A stretch of DNA of 35,782 nt from Desulfamplus magnetovallimortis (GTDB lineage Bacteria > Desulfobacterota > Desulfobacteria > Desulfobacterales > Desulfobacteraceae). Location of the stretch: positions 71,372 to 107,153 of the forward strand of contig NZ_LT828559.1 in NCBI RefSeq assembly GCF_900170035.1, in the 5' to 3' direction. Below, piece by piece: positions 7,491 through 17,200 of this stretch. The notes under the pieces were generated by a model that saw only the letters and a program-made list of their open reading frames with translations, searched no databases and was not told where the DNA came from. The position numbers and the translations under genes were made by a program. Position 1 is the stretch's first letter; each line of letters opens with the position of its first letter.

Positions 7491-10400
7491 TTACGGTAAG
7501 GCTTTTATATCATTGAGCTTAAACCAGATATCGCCTTCTTTTCCCAACAACAGAGACATGGTTACAAGGTAGCCATCCAGCCCAAAGGCCAGATTTGGCA
7601 ATGTCACCAGGTATTGCACTCCATCCCATTGCATGAAAGCAGTTTCGCAGGCGGTATAATCTGGGAGATACTCAATTTCAGAAAAGTTGGTCATCAGAAA
7701 CCTGAAATCATCAAAAAGTGGATCCCACGCAAGATCCACATCTATAAATTGGCCGCCACCGATATCAATGATCGGAATTTTAAGTGTAAAATTGGAAAAA
7801 AGCCGTGCAGCACAGCGGGAAAAACCATCCCATGATGCTGCATAGAGGTTCTGCATTCGATAACTGCGATAGATATTCATGTCAGCCTGGAACAGTGATA
7901 TTTTTTCACCAGCACTTCCAACTTCCATTACCTGACCTGTGGGGCTCTTCTCTTCTGTCAACAATCCCGGTGTAAAATTGAATGTGCCGTTTGCAAGTCG
8001 CTGGGCGTTACCCAGAGCCATGGAGTAAACCCCCAGATCGGCATTAAGAGAAAGAGTGGCGCTTTTATCTCCTTCATTAAGCGTGTAAAGTTGTCCTCGG
8101 CTGTTGCATCTATCCGGATCATCGACATTTGTACACCTTGTGTTGCCGTTGTCGAAAATCAGGAGCTGATTTTCGCTTACATATGTGGCACCGTGTTGAT
8201 GGGAGAACCACTTGTCGGAATTGGAATCGGGAGAAGTCCCATCCAGTGATAAATCTCCATTGGCTCCCAGCCTCCAGATCACGCTTCCGGAGCCTGTACC
8301 GCCGGCATAGTCAATCTTGATAACCCAGTCCTGGTTTCTCATGGAATAGATGAGATTATTATCAACCGGAGAGGGTGCAATGTGATTGCCGTGAATCCAG
8401 TCATTGGCTCTGGATGCTTCAAACAGTGGAGGGCACCCGGGAAAGGTGAAACTGTCGCTATGGCGGCACACTTCACCCATAATTGCACTTCGATTCACAT
8501 CCATATGGTCAAAGCTGTTCCATGCCCACTTCACCTGCCAATTCCTGTCTAAGGCAACGATAATGCTTCCCAGAATGACGTCTGAAGCCTCTTGAATGCC
8601 GGCAAGTTCACGCTCCACTGTGAGCTGTACCAAGGTGTTGCCGTCTGGAAAACGAACCGCCTCATGATCAAAGGCTCCGGCACTATCTTGTCCAATTTCT
8701 GCCAACTGTTCGTTAATGCGGTTAATTGTGACCTCTCTTACCACTTGACCTGCAAGATCCACCTCTTGCAGCCGCTGTCCCTGAATTTTGTCATCTGCGG
8801 TGATTAAAAGCAATGTGCCTTCCGGTGTGGGGGAAGTTGCGACAACTGATTCTTCCTTAAATCCTGGATAATACCAGACAGTCGTACCTGCAAGATCGGT
8901 TACCAGAGGCAATGGGTTTGATGGGGATTCGGGAAATCCTGCCATGAATAGATATTTTTCCATTACATATCGGTCTGCGTTATCATCTACTGACATCAAG
9001 GGGGTGATATCCGGAAAAGTTATGCCAACACTATCCGGAGTATATTTAAGGGTAGAATCTGATAAGGGAAGGCGCTCAACCCCTTTCTGTACAACTACTG
9101 GGCGAAGGGCATAAGTTACACCACTTTTGAGGCCCGCAACATAAAGATGGGCAGATCCATCATAAGAGCAGGCTACATATCCTGTGGATTGCCAGTCATT
9201 GGTATCTTCAACATCAATATCGTGATAATCAACTCTCATACGGGCACCTGGTGGGCAGGAGCTACAACTTACAATGGGGACAAGTGGGTGGGAAGATGAG
9301 ATGATAGCAGCCAGATCTTCACTATGAATGGGGGATGTGACCTGAAATGAGACAGAGTGGCTTCCAAGTTCCACCTTGCTCTCCCGGTCCCTGAAGGTGA
9401 CCTCAACGGTATGAATGCCGGTCTGCATGGGAGTCCATACCGCAACTGGAGAGGGGCTGAAATCTTTTAGGATATGCATTGTCTTAAATGTTTCGCCAGA
9501 TATCTCTTTCGATGCCATGGATGCTGTTGTTTTTGATGGCATCTGTCCGTTTTGTGATAATGGTACTTGTATGTTTTTTGACAGCGATGCTGTTTCCGGA
9601 ATAATGCTTACACTAAAGCGGTAGTCCAGTGATAAATTATCCGGATAATATGCTTTCCATCGAATGGGTGTTCCCACCATCTGGCCGGACGGAAGATCCG
9701 GAGCAAGTAACGGAGTTTCCGCAAAGATCGGTTCGGCGAGACGAACGCCTCCATATGGTTTCATGTAGAGAGACCTCATTGATTCCGGCATCTTGTCATT
9801 GACATCTAAAAATCTGGCAAAAGTAGTGGATTGTGATCCGTGGGGAATCAGGAAACGGAGGCCTTCCCTGGAAGGGGCAATCAACGTGGCCTGCTCCATT
9901 GTTCCATGTATGTCGATATAAGCGCTGTCGATCATGGCATCACTTGGAGTATCTGAAAGAAGCAAGAGACGATGGAGAGTTAAAATTACACTGTGAGTGG
10001 GGATGAGATAAGGGGCCGGACGATCTGGATCATGCCAGCCAACAGTATAGACAAGAACCATCTTGTCGTCAGTGGCAACGGCGATACTGGCTCCCACGGC
10101 TGCCCTTTCGTAGGCATGCCCCGATGAATTTACAAAATGTTCTGCATATCCTGGATTATCTCCACGCCAATAGTTTCTTAGAATATATTGACGAAAATCT
10201 ATCCGGCTCTGTTTCATGATGGCTCCGCTTTCAGGATCGCAGGCAAATGTCCATAAACTGCTGTCGCCAAAGGTATGAATATAAAAAAGTCCATCCGATT
10301 CCGTCCGTTGAACCACAGTAGGGGATCCCAATAGCGCACCTATCTCCTCCATCCAGATAAGTGTTCCGTCTTCTGCGGAAAAGTTGTAAAGCCTACCCTG

Positions 10401-11807
10401 GTTGTCCCCTGTTATTATCCATTTTTCATTAAATGAGAGGGTTGGTGAGGAGAGGCTGTTTTCTCCATTGACCATACGACCGTTGTATTGATATCGGTTT
10501 CCTCGCTCTTTTTCATGATTGAGGAGGGTGAGTCGCTTTTTCACAGTCTCAGTGGGGTCGAAGTCAATGCGATAAACAAATGCATCAACAGCGGCTGGAG
10601 TGATATCCGTAGCCAACAGTGTCGGGGTTTGGGAACCGTTGACGTATATTCTGCTGACTGAAGTGCGAAGAGGATCCCTTGCCACCGCAGGAGTATTTAT
10701 AACCATACCGCCACCGCCTACGGTGTTTGCATTGAAGTAGCCGCTGAGCTGACAAGGGTCCATGAAGTAGTCAGCATCGGGATCGTTGGTTTCAGGTACC
10801 ACACCTGTACACCAGATACCAAACGGAGTCAGGGTATCATCGCTGCCTGGAGAAATATCGTAGATCATCGGGTCATCCTCAGCCACGTAGTCTGCTACAT
10901 CGCAAGGAGCGCTATCCGGTGTCCAGTCCAGGGCATCAGCTTCCATTCCACTGTCAAGCCAAGTATGAGCAAAAAGACTGCCGTCGTCAGGGTCGAATAT
11001 ATAAACCCCTCCTTCGGTGGAGATGCCACCAAGGTAGGATTTGCCATTCACCTTTCTTGTAAAAAAGAGCGTTATAAAGGGCTTTGCCCGGGTCTGGGGC
11101 AGGGTGGGATCTGTGGCGTTATACCAGAGGCCATCTGTTTCGTTGTATGTCCGAAGCCCCTGCATGGGGCTTCGCCATTTGTAGCGTAAAGTTCCCTGTT
11201 CATCTGGTGTGGCCGTGACATCGTAACAAAAGAGATAGTGACAATCGCTGATGTAGAGAAGTCCATTTTCATCTAAAAGTGCCATACTGCTCATAGCACA
11301 GGCTCCGGGGCCGGGATCATCGGAAATGGATGGAGAAGCATGCCAGATTTCAGAGCCGTTTGCCATATCAAAGGCATGCAGGTTGGGATAATCTGTTTTG
11401 CCGGTGGTTATGAAGAGCATCTCCCGTCCCTCAAATTCACCAATGGCAGCAACAGTAAGTACCACCGAAGGATGCCCCTCATTCCTGAGGAACCAGGCCA
11501 TTTCGTTAAGTTCTGTCATACTGCTGAAATTGCCGATGGTTTTGTTCATGTGGTCGGAGTTATGCATATCGTGATGCAGGGTCGGCCACAACCCCTTATT
11601 GATTGGGAACTCTTCGTCATTCCATTCATCGCAAAAGCCATTTATGGAAAAAAGCGAGATAATTATTGAACAATAAACTAAAGTGAGTCTAACCATTCGC
11701 CTGGCATGAATGAGCAGATGAGCAAACTCAATCGCTATATTTTTCTTAGACGATTTTTTATGATTATTTCTGGTGGGATATTTTTGCATCAATAGTCGGG
11801 ATTGCAT
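7491..11807 (-). CDS. Large exported arylsulfotransferase-like protein with beta-propeller N-terminus
   Basis: This 1438-residue protein is about twice the length of typical bacterial aryl-sulfate sulfotransferases, which move sulfate between phenolic compounds in the periplasm. A hydrophobic export signal lies at residues 38-57 (MVRLTLVYCSIIISLFSING). Residues about 60-640 form a PQQ-like beta-propeller region with repeated strand motifs such as DMANGSEIWHA and SAEDGTLIWMEE. A middle region (about 690-900) has beta-sandwich character. The C-terminal part from about 950 resembles ASST: DLAGTTVWYYPG, DWIHGNHIAPSP, LIYSMRNQDWVIKID and FSHQHGATY. The catalytic histidine is likely one of these, but I cannot assign it. 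The upstream start was kept because GAGGT precedes it; the start at 11696 is an alternative with a more usual signal peptide. It follows the hydrolase gene by 17 bp. Confidence 0.75.
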   Translation of the reverse strand: MQSRLLMQKYPTRNNHKKSSKKNIAIEFAHLLIHARRMVRLTLVYCSIIISLFSINGFCDEWNDEEFPINKGLWPTLHHDMHNSDHMNKTIGNFSSMTELNEMAWFLRNEGHPSVVLTVAAIGEFEGREMLFITTGKTDYPNLHAFDMANGSEIWHASPSISDDPGPGACAMSSMALLDENGLLYISDCHYLFCYDVTATPDEQGTLRYKWRSPMQGLRTYNETDGLWYNATDPTLPQTRAKPFITLFFTRKVNGKSYLGGISTEGGVYIFDPDDGSLFAHTWLDSGMEADALDWTPDSAPCDVADYVAEDDPMIYDISPGSDDTLTPFGIWCTGVVPETNDPDADYFMDPCQLSGYFNANTVGGGGMVINTPAVARDPLRTSVSRIYVNGSQTPTLLATDITPAAVDAFVYRIDFDPTETVKKRLTLLNHEKERGNRYQYNGRMVNGENSLSSPTLSFNEKWIITGDNQGRLYNFSAEDGTLIWMEEIGALLGSPTVVQRTESDGLFYIHTFGDSSLWTFACDPESGAIMKQSRIDFRQYILRNYWRGDNPGYAEHFVNSSGHAYERAAVGASIAVATDDKMVLVYTVGWHDPDRPAPYLIPTHSVILTLHRLLLLSDTPSDAMIDSAYIDIHGTMEQATLIAPSREGLRFLIPHGSQSTTFARFLDVNDKMPESMRSLYMKPYGGVRLAEPIFAETPLLAPDLPSGQMVGTPIRWKAYYPDNLSLDYRFSVSIIPETASLSKNIQVPLSQNGQMPSKTTASMASKEISGETFKTMHILKDFSPSPVAVWTPMQTGIHTVEVTFRDRESKVELGSHSVSFQVTSPIHSEDLAAIISSSHPLVPIVSCSSCPPGARMRVDYHDIDVEDTNDWQSTGYVACSYDGSAHLYVAGLKSGVTYALRPVVVQKGVERLPLSDSTLKYTPDSVGITFPDITPLMSVDDNADRYVMEKYLFMAGFPESPSNPLPLVTDLAGTTVWYYPGFKEESVVATSPTPEGTLLLITADDKIQGQRLQEVDLAGQVVREVTINRINEQLAEIGQDSAGAFDHEAVRFPDGNTLVQLTVERELAGIQEASDVILGSIIVALDRNWQVKWAWNSFDHMDVNRSAIMGEVCRHSDSFTFPGCPPLFEASRANDWIHGNHIAPSPVDNNLIYSMRNQDWVIKIDYAGGTGSGSVIWRLGANGDLSLDGTSPDSNSDKWFSHQHGATYVSENQLLIFDNGNTRCTNVDDPDRCNSRGQLYTLNEGDKSATLSLNADLGVYSMALGNAQRLANGTFNFTPGLLTEEKSPTGQVMEVGSAGEKISLFQADMNIYRSYRMQNLYAASWDGFSRCAARLFSNFTLKIPIIDIGGGQFIDVDLAWDPLFDDFRFLMTNFSEIEYLPDYTACETAFMQWDGVQYLVTLPNLAFGLDGYLVTMSLLLGKEGDIWFKLNDIKALP

Positions 11808-11824
11808 GGTTACCTCGCCATTTA

Positions 11825-12991
11825 TTAATGTGATTGAAAGAACTCGACAATGAGCTTCGTGACATAACCTGTCGGTTCATTGGGATTGATGGCAATCACT
11901 TCTGCCCAGTGGCCAACAAATTCAGCCAAAACCGGCTCCTGGGATGCCTGGGTGACAGCAGTTTCCCACACTTCATCTGTGTAGTCGGAAAATTCAATTG
12001 CCCTAAGTGCAATTTCCGGTGCAGGGTCAAGTGTTTTTACCGCTTTTACGAAATTTTCAGCCTCAGGCCCAAATCCCGAAATATCGTTGTAGGAGTAGAT
12101 TACCAGAAATGGTGGTTGGTCAGGATTGATGTGGCTTTGTGGAGAAGGGTCAACAAGATCGGCATCGCTCCATCCTCCAAAGGCATCCAGCATCAATTTT
12201 TTGAACACCACTGTGTCGTCAGCACTCAGCCCCAAGGGATTGTCCGGATAGGTGACAAGATCCGGTAGATAATAGGAAGCACTCATGGATATTACCCCTT
12301 TTATGTCGGAGAGATCATATCCCACAGCGTTAAGCCATTTACGGTCGGTGGCCAGAAGCGATACCAGATGTGCTCCGGCTGACTGCCCAAATAAATAAAA
12401 GGTGTCTGGATCACCGTAAGGTGCAATATTCTGTTTGAGCCACTTAAAGGCGCTTGCCACATCCTGAATATGGTCGGGATGGACAGCATTGCCTCCGGTG
12501 TCGTTGGAAATACGATAGTTGACCACAGCCAGTGTAAAGCCATGAATTCCCACCAAAGTCTTCCCAAGGGCTTCGTAGCTATCCTTGTCTCCCTGACGCC
12601 ATGCACCACCTGGGACAAACATGATCACCTTGTTGCTGGTGGGATTATCTGTGTAATAGATATCAAGCTGATGACGTTCAAGTGGGTCGCTTTCAACGGT
12701 TGTTATGGTCTCCCGATATGCAAAAGTATCCTTATAAACAGTTTTCATTTGAAGACCAGGTGTAATATCCCCGAGTTTCCAGTAGATGTTTTCGGGATCT
12801 GCTGGATTGGGAGCGAAGGTCAATTGAATATCAGTTGGATTCCCTTGAATCTCCATATTTTTTATGGTCAGATTCAAATTGCCAGGGTTCAGATCAACGG
12901 CATCGGTATTGTATTGTTCAGCGTAAGAGACAGAAACATAAAAAATGACAATAAACAGAGACAATAAAGTGTTTGATATCTTTTTTTTCAT
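11825..12991 (-). CDS. Exported alpha/beta hydrolase (esterase-like)
   Basis: The 388-residue protein has a signal peptide (MKKKISNTLLSLFIVIFY...SYA) and an alpha/beta-hydrolase fold of the carboxylesterase/BD-FAE type. The oxyanion loop is PGGAWRQGDK, the nucleophile elbow is GQSAGAH (GxSxG), and candidate acid and base residues lie in the C-terminal third. The start at 12991 was chosen because it gives a normal signal peptide and GGAGGG precedes it; the frame stays open to 13081. With the arylsulfotransferase-like gene 17 bp downstream it forms a two-gene unit for periplasmic ester or sulfate-ester chemistry. The substrate is not predictable. An unusual N-terminal 90-residue beta-rich segment precedes the hydrolase domain. 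Confidence 0.8.
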   Translation of the reverse strand: MKKKISNTLLSLFIVIFYVSVSYAEQYNTDAVDLNPGNLNLTIKNMEIQGNPTDIQLTFAPNPADPENIYWKLGDITPGLQMKTVYKDTFAYRETITTVESDPLERHQLDIYYTDNPTSNKVIMFVPGGAWRQGDKDSYEALGKTLVGIHGFTLAVVNYRISNDTGGNAVHPDHIQDVASAFKWLKQNIAPYGDPDTFYLFGQSAGAHLVSLLATDRKWLNAVGYDLSDIKGVISMSASYYLPDLVTYPDNPLGLSADDTVVFKKLMLDAFGGWSDADLVDPSPQSHINPDQPPFLVIYSYNDISGFGPEAENFVKAVKTLDPAPEIALRAIEFSDYTDEVWETAVTQASQEPVLAEFVGHWAEVIAINPNEPTGYVTKLIVEFFQSH

Positions 12992-13147
12992 CGAATTATT
13001 ACCCTCCATTTTGGAAATGCGGTGATTTGTTTTTGAGTATCCCTTTTTGATGGGAGACTCACTACACGTATCTTTTTTCAATAGTTTTCCTGTAAGCTTA
13101 GGCTTTTTAATTCTTCACCAGAAAAAAACTTGTTAGATTCTTATTTT

Positions 13148-13312
13148 CTCAAAATCGACATCTTATTGCTTTTGCATAAGTTATTGCAGTTGTCTGAACC
13201 AGGATAACCAGGATGCTCAGGATAGATAATCCTGCCTTATCATGTTAATCTTGGGAATCCTGATTCAGACACTATTGACAAGGCTCAAGATGTTGTAGGT
13301 GTCGATTTTGAG
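13148..13312 (+). mobile_element. Family A miniature element, third intact copy
   Basis: A 165-bp copy with perfect 13-bp terminal inverted repeats CTCAAAATCGACA and TGTCGATTTTGAG, directly flanked by TATTTT on both sides (13142-13147 and 13313-13318). It lies between the hydrolase gene and the hydrogenase cluster. Confidence 0.8.
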
Positions 13313-13487
13313 TATTTTTGATTTTCGTATTCTTTTGGCAATAGAATCAGAAAATCCCTTTGGCTCTGGCTTGTCTAAGTTAGGACTTTTCATTGTTGTC
13401 TGCAATAATATTTCAAAAAGTATGCCATAAAAATTTCGATTTTGAGAGGATAAAAAAGACATTTTTTTTATGAGCCATTGTTTTTTC

Positions 13488-13518
13488 TTGACAAAGTAGG
13501 ATAGAGTCTTTAAATAAT
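13488..13518 (+). promoter_or_regulatory. Candidate sigma-70 promoter of the hydrogenase cluster
   Basis: TTGACA at 13488-13493 is a perfect -35 box; AATAAT at 13513-13518 (5/6) could be the -10, although the 19-nt spacing is long. It is about 150 bp upstream of the maturation protease start. Confidence 0.4.
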
Positions 13519-13523
13519 TTTTA

Positions 13524-13654
13524 TTTTGCACAAATTGCATAATATTTTTTTGCACAACACACATGGTATTTTGCATATTTGCATGGAGTCCACATTGTAG
13601 TTGGCACAATACCGATGTGTTTTGCAGGCCCCTCTTACTGAACCATTGCATAAC
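13524..13654 (+). promoter_or_regulatory. Array of TTGCAYAA-like boxes upstream of the hydrogenase cluster
   Basis: TTTTGCACAA (13524), ATTGCATAA (13534), TTTTGCACAA (13548), TTTTGCATA (13569), TTTGCATG (13578), TTGGCACAA (13601) and ATTGCATAA (13646) all lie between the candidate promoter and the first gene, in the same orientation. This density suggests a multi-site operator. The binding protein is unknown. Confidence 0.35.
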
Positions 13655-13669
13655 ACAATTGAGAACATA

Positions 13670-14197
13670 ATGTATCAAAAATTTTTTACCCAAAAGCGTC
13701 TTGTATTTGGCTGTGGTAACCCGTTTTTTGGAGATGACGGCTTTGGCCCTGCTGTAATTGAGTATCTTGAACAATTTCACGAAATTCCCGAAGATACTGA
13801 AGTGCTTGATGCCGGCACATCCATAAGGGATATCCTTTTTGACATTCTTCTTTCCGAAGAGAAACCAGAACAGATCATTGTAATTGATGCCGTTGACAGG
13901 GAAGGAATGTCTCCTGGGGAGATATCTGAAATTGATGTTAACGATATCCCCATGAATAAAACATCAGATTTTTCCCTGCATCAGTTTCCCACCACCAACA
14001 TGCTGAAAGAGTTAAGTGATGCCACAGGCATTGATGTGCGGGTCTTTGTGGTGCAGACAGATCAATTGCCAGAGCAGGTGTCGCCTGGCCTGACACAGGC
14101 GGTTCAGGATGCTGTGCCAAGACTTTGCTTTAAACTAATTGAACTCCTGAAAAAGCCTGTTGATGCAGCCTTTGAAAAAGAGGAACAATTTGTTTAA
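13670..14197 (+). CDS. Hydrogenase maturation protease (HycI/HyaD/FrhD family)
   Basis: The 175-residue protein belongs to the M52 family that removes the C-terminal extension of [NiFe] hydrogenase large subunits after nickel insertion. Visible motifs are the N-terminal FGCGNPFFGDDGFG, the central DAVD and the SLHQFPTT histidine segment; the nickel-sensing acidic and histidine residues are therefore present. The start was set at 13670 (MYQKFF) rather than the in-frame ATG at 13601, because the upstream part has no family similarity. It is the first gene of the hydrogenase cluster, 38 bp before hdrA. Its likely substrate is MvhA encoded at 20590-22029, which has the expected removable tail. 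Confidence 0.88.
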   Translation: MYQKFFTQKRLVFGCGNPFFGDDGFGPAVIEYLEQFHEIPEDTEVLDAGTSIRDILFDILLSEEKPEQIIVIDAVDREGMSPGEISEIDVNDIPMNKTSDFSLHQFPTTNMLKELSDATGIDVRVFVVQTDQLPEQVSPGLTQAVQDAVPRLCFKLIELLKKPVDAAFEKEEQFV

Positions 14198-14201
14198 ACG
14201 C

Positions 14202-14231
14202 AACTCCGTAACTGATTCCATTAAAGGAGTT
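14202..14231 (+). promoter_or_regulatory. Hairpin that can mask the hdrA ribosome site
   Basis: AACTCC (14202-14207) is the exact complement of GGAGTT (14226-14231). The second arm contains part of the AAGGAG ribosome site that decides the 14236 start. The stem is only 6 bp, so an effect on translation is a suggestion. Confidence 0.3.
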
Positions 14232-14235
14232 CAAC

Positions 14236-17200
14236 ATGTTAATTTTTAATGTCGGTGCTTTGGCAAACCAATTAGGTGTTCACAGAAACACTGTCACAAA
14301 CTGGATCAAGTCAGGAAAACTTGCTGCCGAAACCACTGCTGCCAAAAAATATGCCATTGAAAAGGATATATTTCGTCGATTTTGCATTGGGGAGCACATC
14401 CCGGATGAGATTGTAGAAAAAATCCTTACTGGTGCCTTTGAAAAACCAACGGCACCCAAACCCCGAAACCTTCACAACATTCCACAGAGAGAACCGATTA
14501 TGAGAAAGAAAAACTTAGGATCCGTCATGGTGGTCGGCGGCGGGATTGCCGGTATTCAGTCCACACTTGACCTTGCGGACTCCGGATATTATGTCTATCT
14601 TATTGAAAAATCCCCGGGCATTGGCGGTGCCATGGCCCAACTGGACAAAACCTTTCCAACAAACGACTGTGCCATGTGAATTATCGCACCCAAACTGGTA
14701 GAGTGCGGTCGGCACTTAAACGTTGAGTTACTTACCCTTTCCGAAGTTCAGTCTGTATCTGGTCAGGCAGGAAGTTTTTCCGTAAAAGTCAAAAAGAAAC
14801 CCCGCTTCATTGACATGGAAAAATGTATTGCCTGTGGCCTTTGTGCTGAAAAATGCCCCAAAAAGGTGGATGATGAGTTCAATATGGGCATCAGCAAGAG
14901 AAAGGCTGTCTATATTAAATATGGTCAGGCTGTTCCCCTTAAATATGCAATTGACCCTGAACAGTGCATCTACCTTACCCGAGGAAAATGCAGAGCATGC
15001 GAAAAATTCTGCCCCACCGGTGCCATCAATTTTGAAGATAAAGAGGAAATTGTCACAATTGATGTTGGCTCTGTGATCCTTGCACCTGGTTTTAAGCCCT
15101 TTGATCCATCTGTCTATGATGTATATGGTTATGGCAAAATAGAGGATGTTGTCACAAGCCTTGATTATGAGCGTCTTTTGTCTGCAAGCGGTCCCAATAT
15201 GGGGCATCTTATCCGCCCGTCTGACCATCAGGAACCCAAAAAAATTGCCTGGCTACAGTGTGTTGGCTCCAGGAACAATAATCGCTGCGACAACACATAC
15301 TGCTCCAGTGTCTGCTGCATGTATGCCATCAAGCAGGCTCTTGTAACAGCAGAGCATTTAAGTGGTGACGATATCTCCCAGACTATCTTTTTTATGGATT
15401 TAAGAAGCCACGGAAAAGATTTTGAAGGTTATTACGAAAATGCCAAAACCAAAGGCGTCAACTTTGTCAGGGCAAGGCCACATACCATTGATCCAGGGCC
15501 TGAAGGTGTTGGTGTATCCATCCGTTTTACCACCGAGACAGGGGAGACCTTTGAAGAGCTTTTTGACATGGCTGTTCTCTCCATCGGCCTTGAGGCTTCC
15601 GGCGACAGCATGGCCCTTGCCGACACTTTTGGCATTGAGCTTGATATGCACCATTTTGCAAAAACCGGCAGTTTTGAGCCGGTGAACAGCAGTCGTACCG
15701 GCGTTTTTGTCACAGGAGCATTTCAGGCTCCCAAGGCGATTCCACGCTCAGTTGCCCAGGCATCTGCAGCAGCTTCTTCGGCTGCAACCCTTCTTGCCGA
15801 CGCAAGGGGCAGTATGACCCGTAACAAAGAGTGGCCGGAACCAAGGGATATCCGTGGCGAAACTCCTGCAATTGGTGTGTTTGTCTGCTCCTGCGGCATC
15901 AATATCTCAAATGTTGTGGATGTGGAAGCTGTTGCAAAATATGCTGCAACCCTTCCCAATGTTGTTCATGTTGAGAATAACCTTTTTACCTGCTCGGCTG
16001 ACACCCAGGAGTTGATAGCAGAAAAGATAAAAGAGCATGGCCTTAACCGTATCGTTATTGCCGCATGTACCCCAAGAACCCATGAACCGCTTTTCCAGGA
16101 GACGTTAAAGGATGCAAAGCTCAATGGATTCATGGTGGAGATGGCAAATATCCGAAACCAGAATGCCTGGGTTCACCAAAGGGAACCTGAAAAAGCAACC
16201 CAAAAGGCAAAGGATCAGGTGCGAATGGCTGTGGCCAAGATCACGTACAGCTCTCCTTTGAACCAGGAAACCCTTAATGTTACTCCAAAGGCACTGGTGG
16301 TTGGCGGCGGAATCGCAGGAATGACAAGCGCACTTGCCATTGCAGATCAGGGATTTGAAACCCTTATCATGGAAAAAAACAATACCCTTGGCGGAAATGC
16401 CCTTGCTTTAAAGATGAGCTTCAGGGGTGAAATTGTGAAACCCATGCTGGATGGTCTTATTGAAAAAGTCTCCACACATCCTAAAATCAGCGTGGCAACA
16501 GAGGCAACCTTAAAATATGTATCTGGATCTGTGGGAAACTTTAAAAGTGAGATAAGCATTAACGGCACTTTAAAGCAGATTCAGTATGGTGTTGCAGTTA
16601 TGGCCATTGGAGGAAGAGAGGGCGTTCCCACTGAATACCATTATGGAGAAGACAGAAGGGTTATGACCCATCTGGAGTTTGATGCACAGGTGATGGAAAG
16701 CATAGTCGCCGAGTCAGAAAAGGCAGCAGCTCCCGATAAAGGTAAAATGGAGAATCCACAGAGTGTTGTATTTATACAGTGTGTGGGATCTCGGGAGCCG
16801 GAACGCCCATATTGCAGCAGGATATGCTGTGTACATTCTGTGAAAACTGCAATCCAGATAAAGGAAAAATCTCCTGAAACCCAGGTTTTTATACTCAATC
16901 GGGATATCCGCACCTATGGTGTGTGGGAAGATTACTACCAAAAAGCCAGGGAGCTTGGGGTAATTTTTATCCGCTATGAAGTGGAGAGAAAACCTGTTGT
17001 TAATCTGGAAGAGAATCATATTGCAGTAAAAGTGACTGATCCAATTCTTCAGTTACCCCTTGATATAGAAGCTGATTATCTTGTGCTTGCATCAGGAGTT
17101 ATTCCAAATCAAAGCCGTGACCTTGTGGAGGTTTTTAAGTGCAGTGCCAGTGCTGAAGGTTTTCTTAATGAAGCCCATCCAAAGCTTCGCCCTGTTGATA

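Noticed and set aside
11834-12967. Long plus-strand open frames opposite the hydrolase gene
   Set aside because: They have no ribosome sites or family motifs and mirror a well-supported gene on the other strand.
13265-13780. Minus-strand 171-codon frame over the hydrogenase promoter region
   Set aside because: It crosses a family A end, the TTGCAYAA array and the protease start, and has no family pattern.
14236-14814. hdrA as a pseudogene broken by a stop codon
   Set aside because: The single TGA lies at the known Cys/Sec position and the frame continues without other defects for about 1000 codons.
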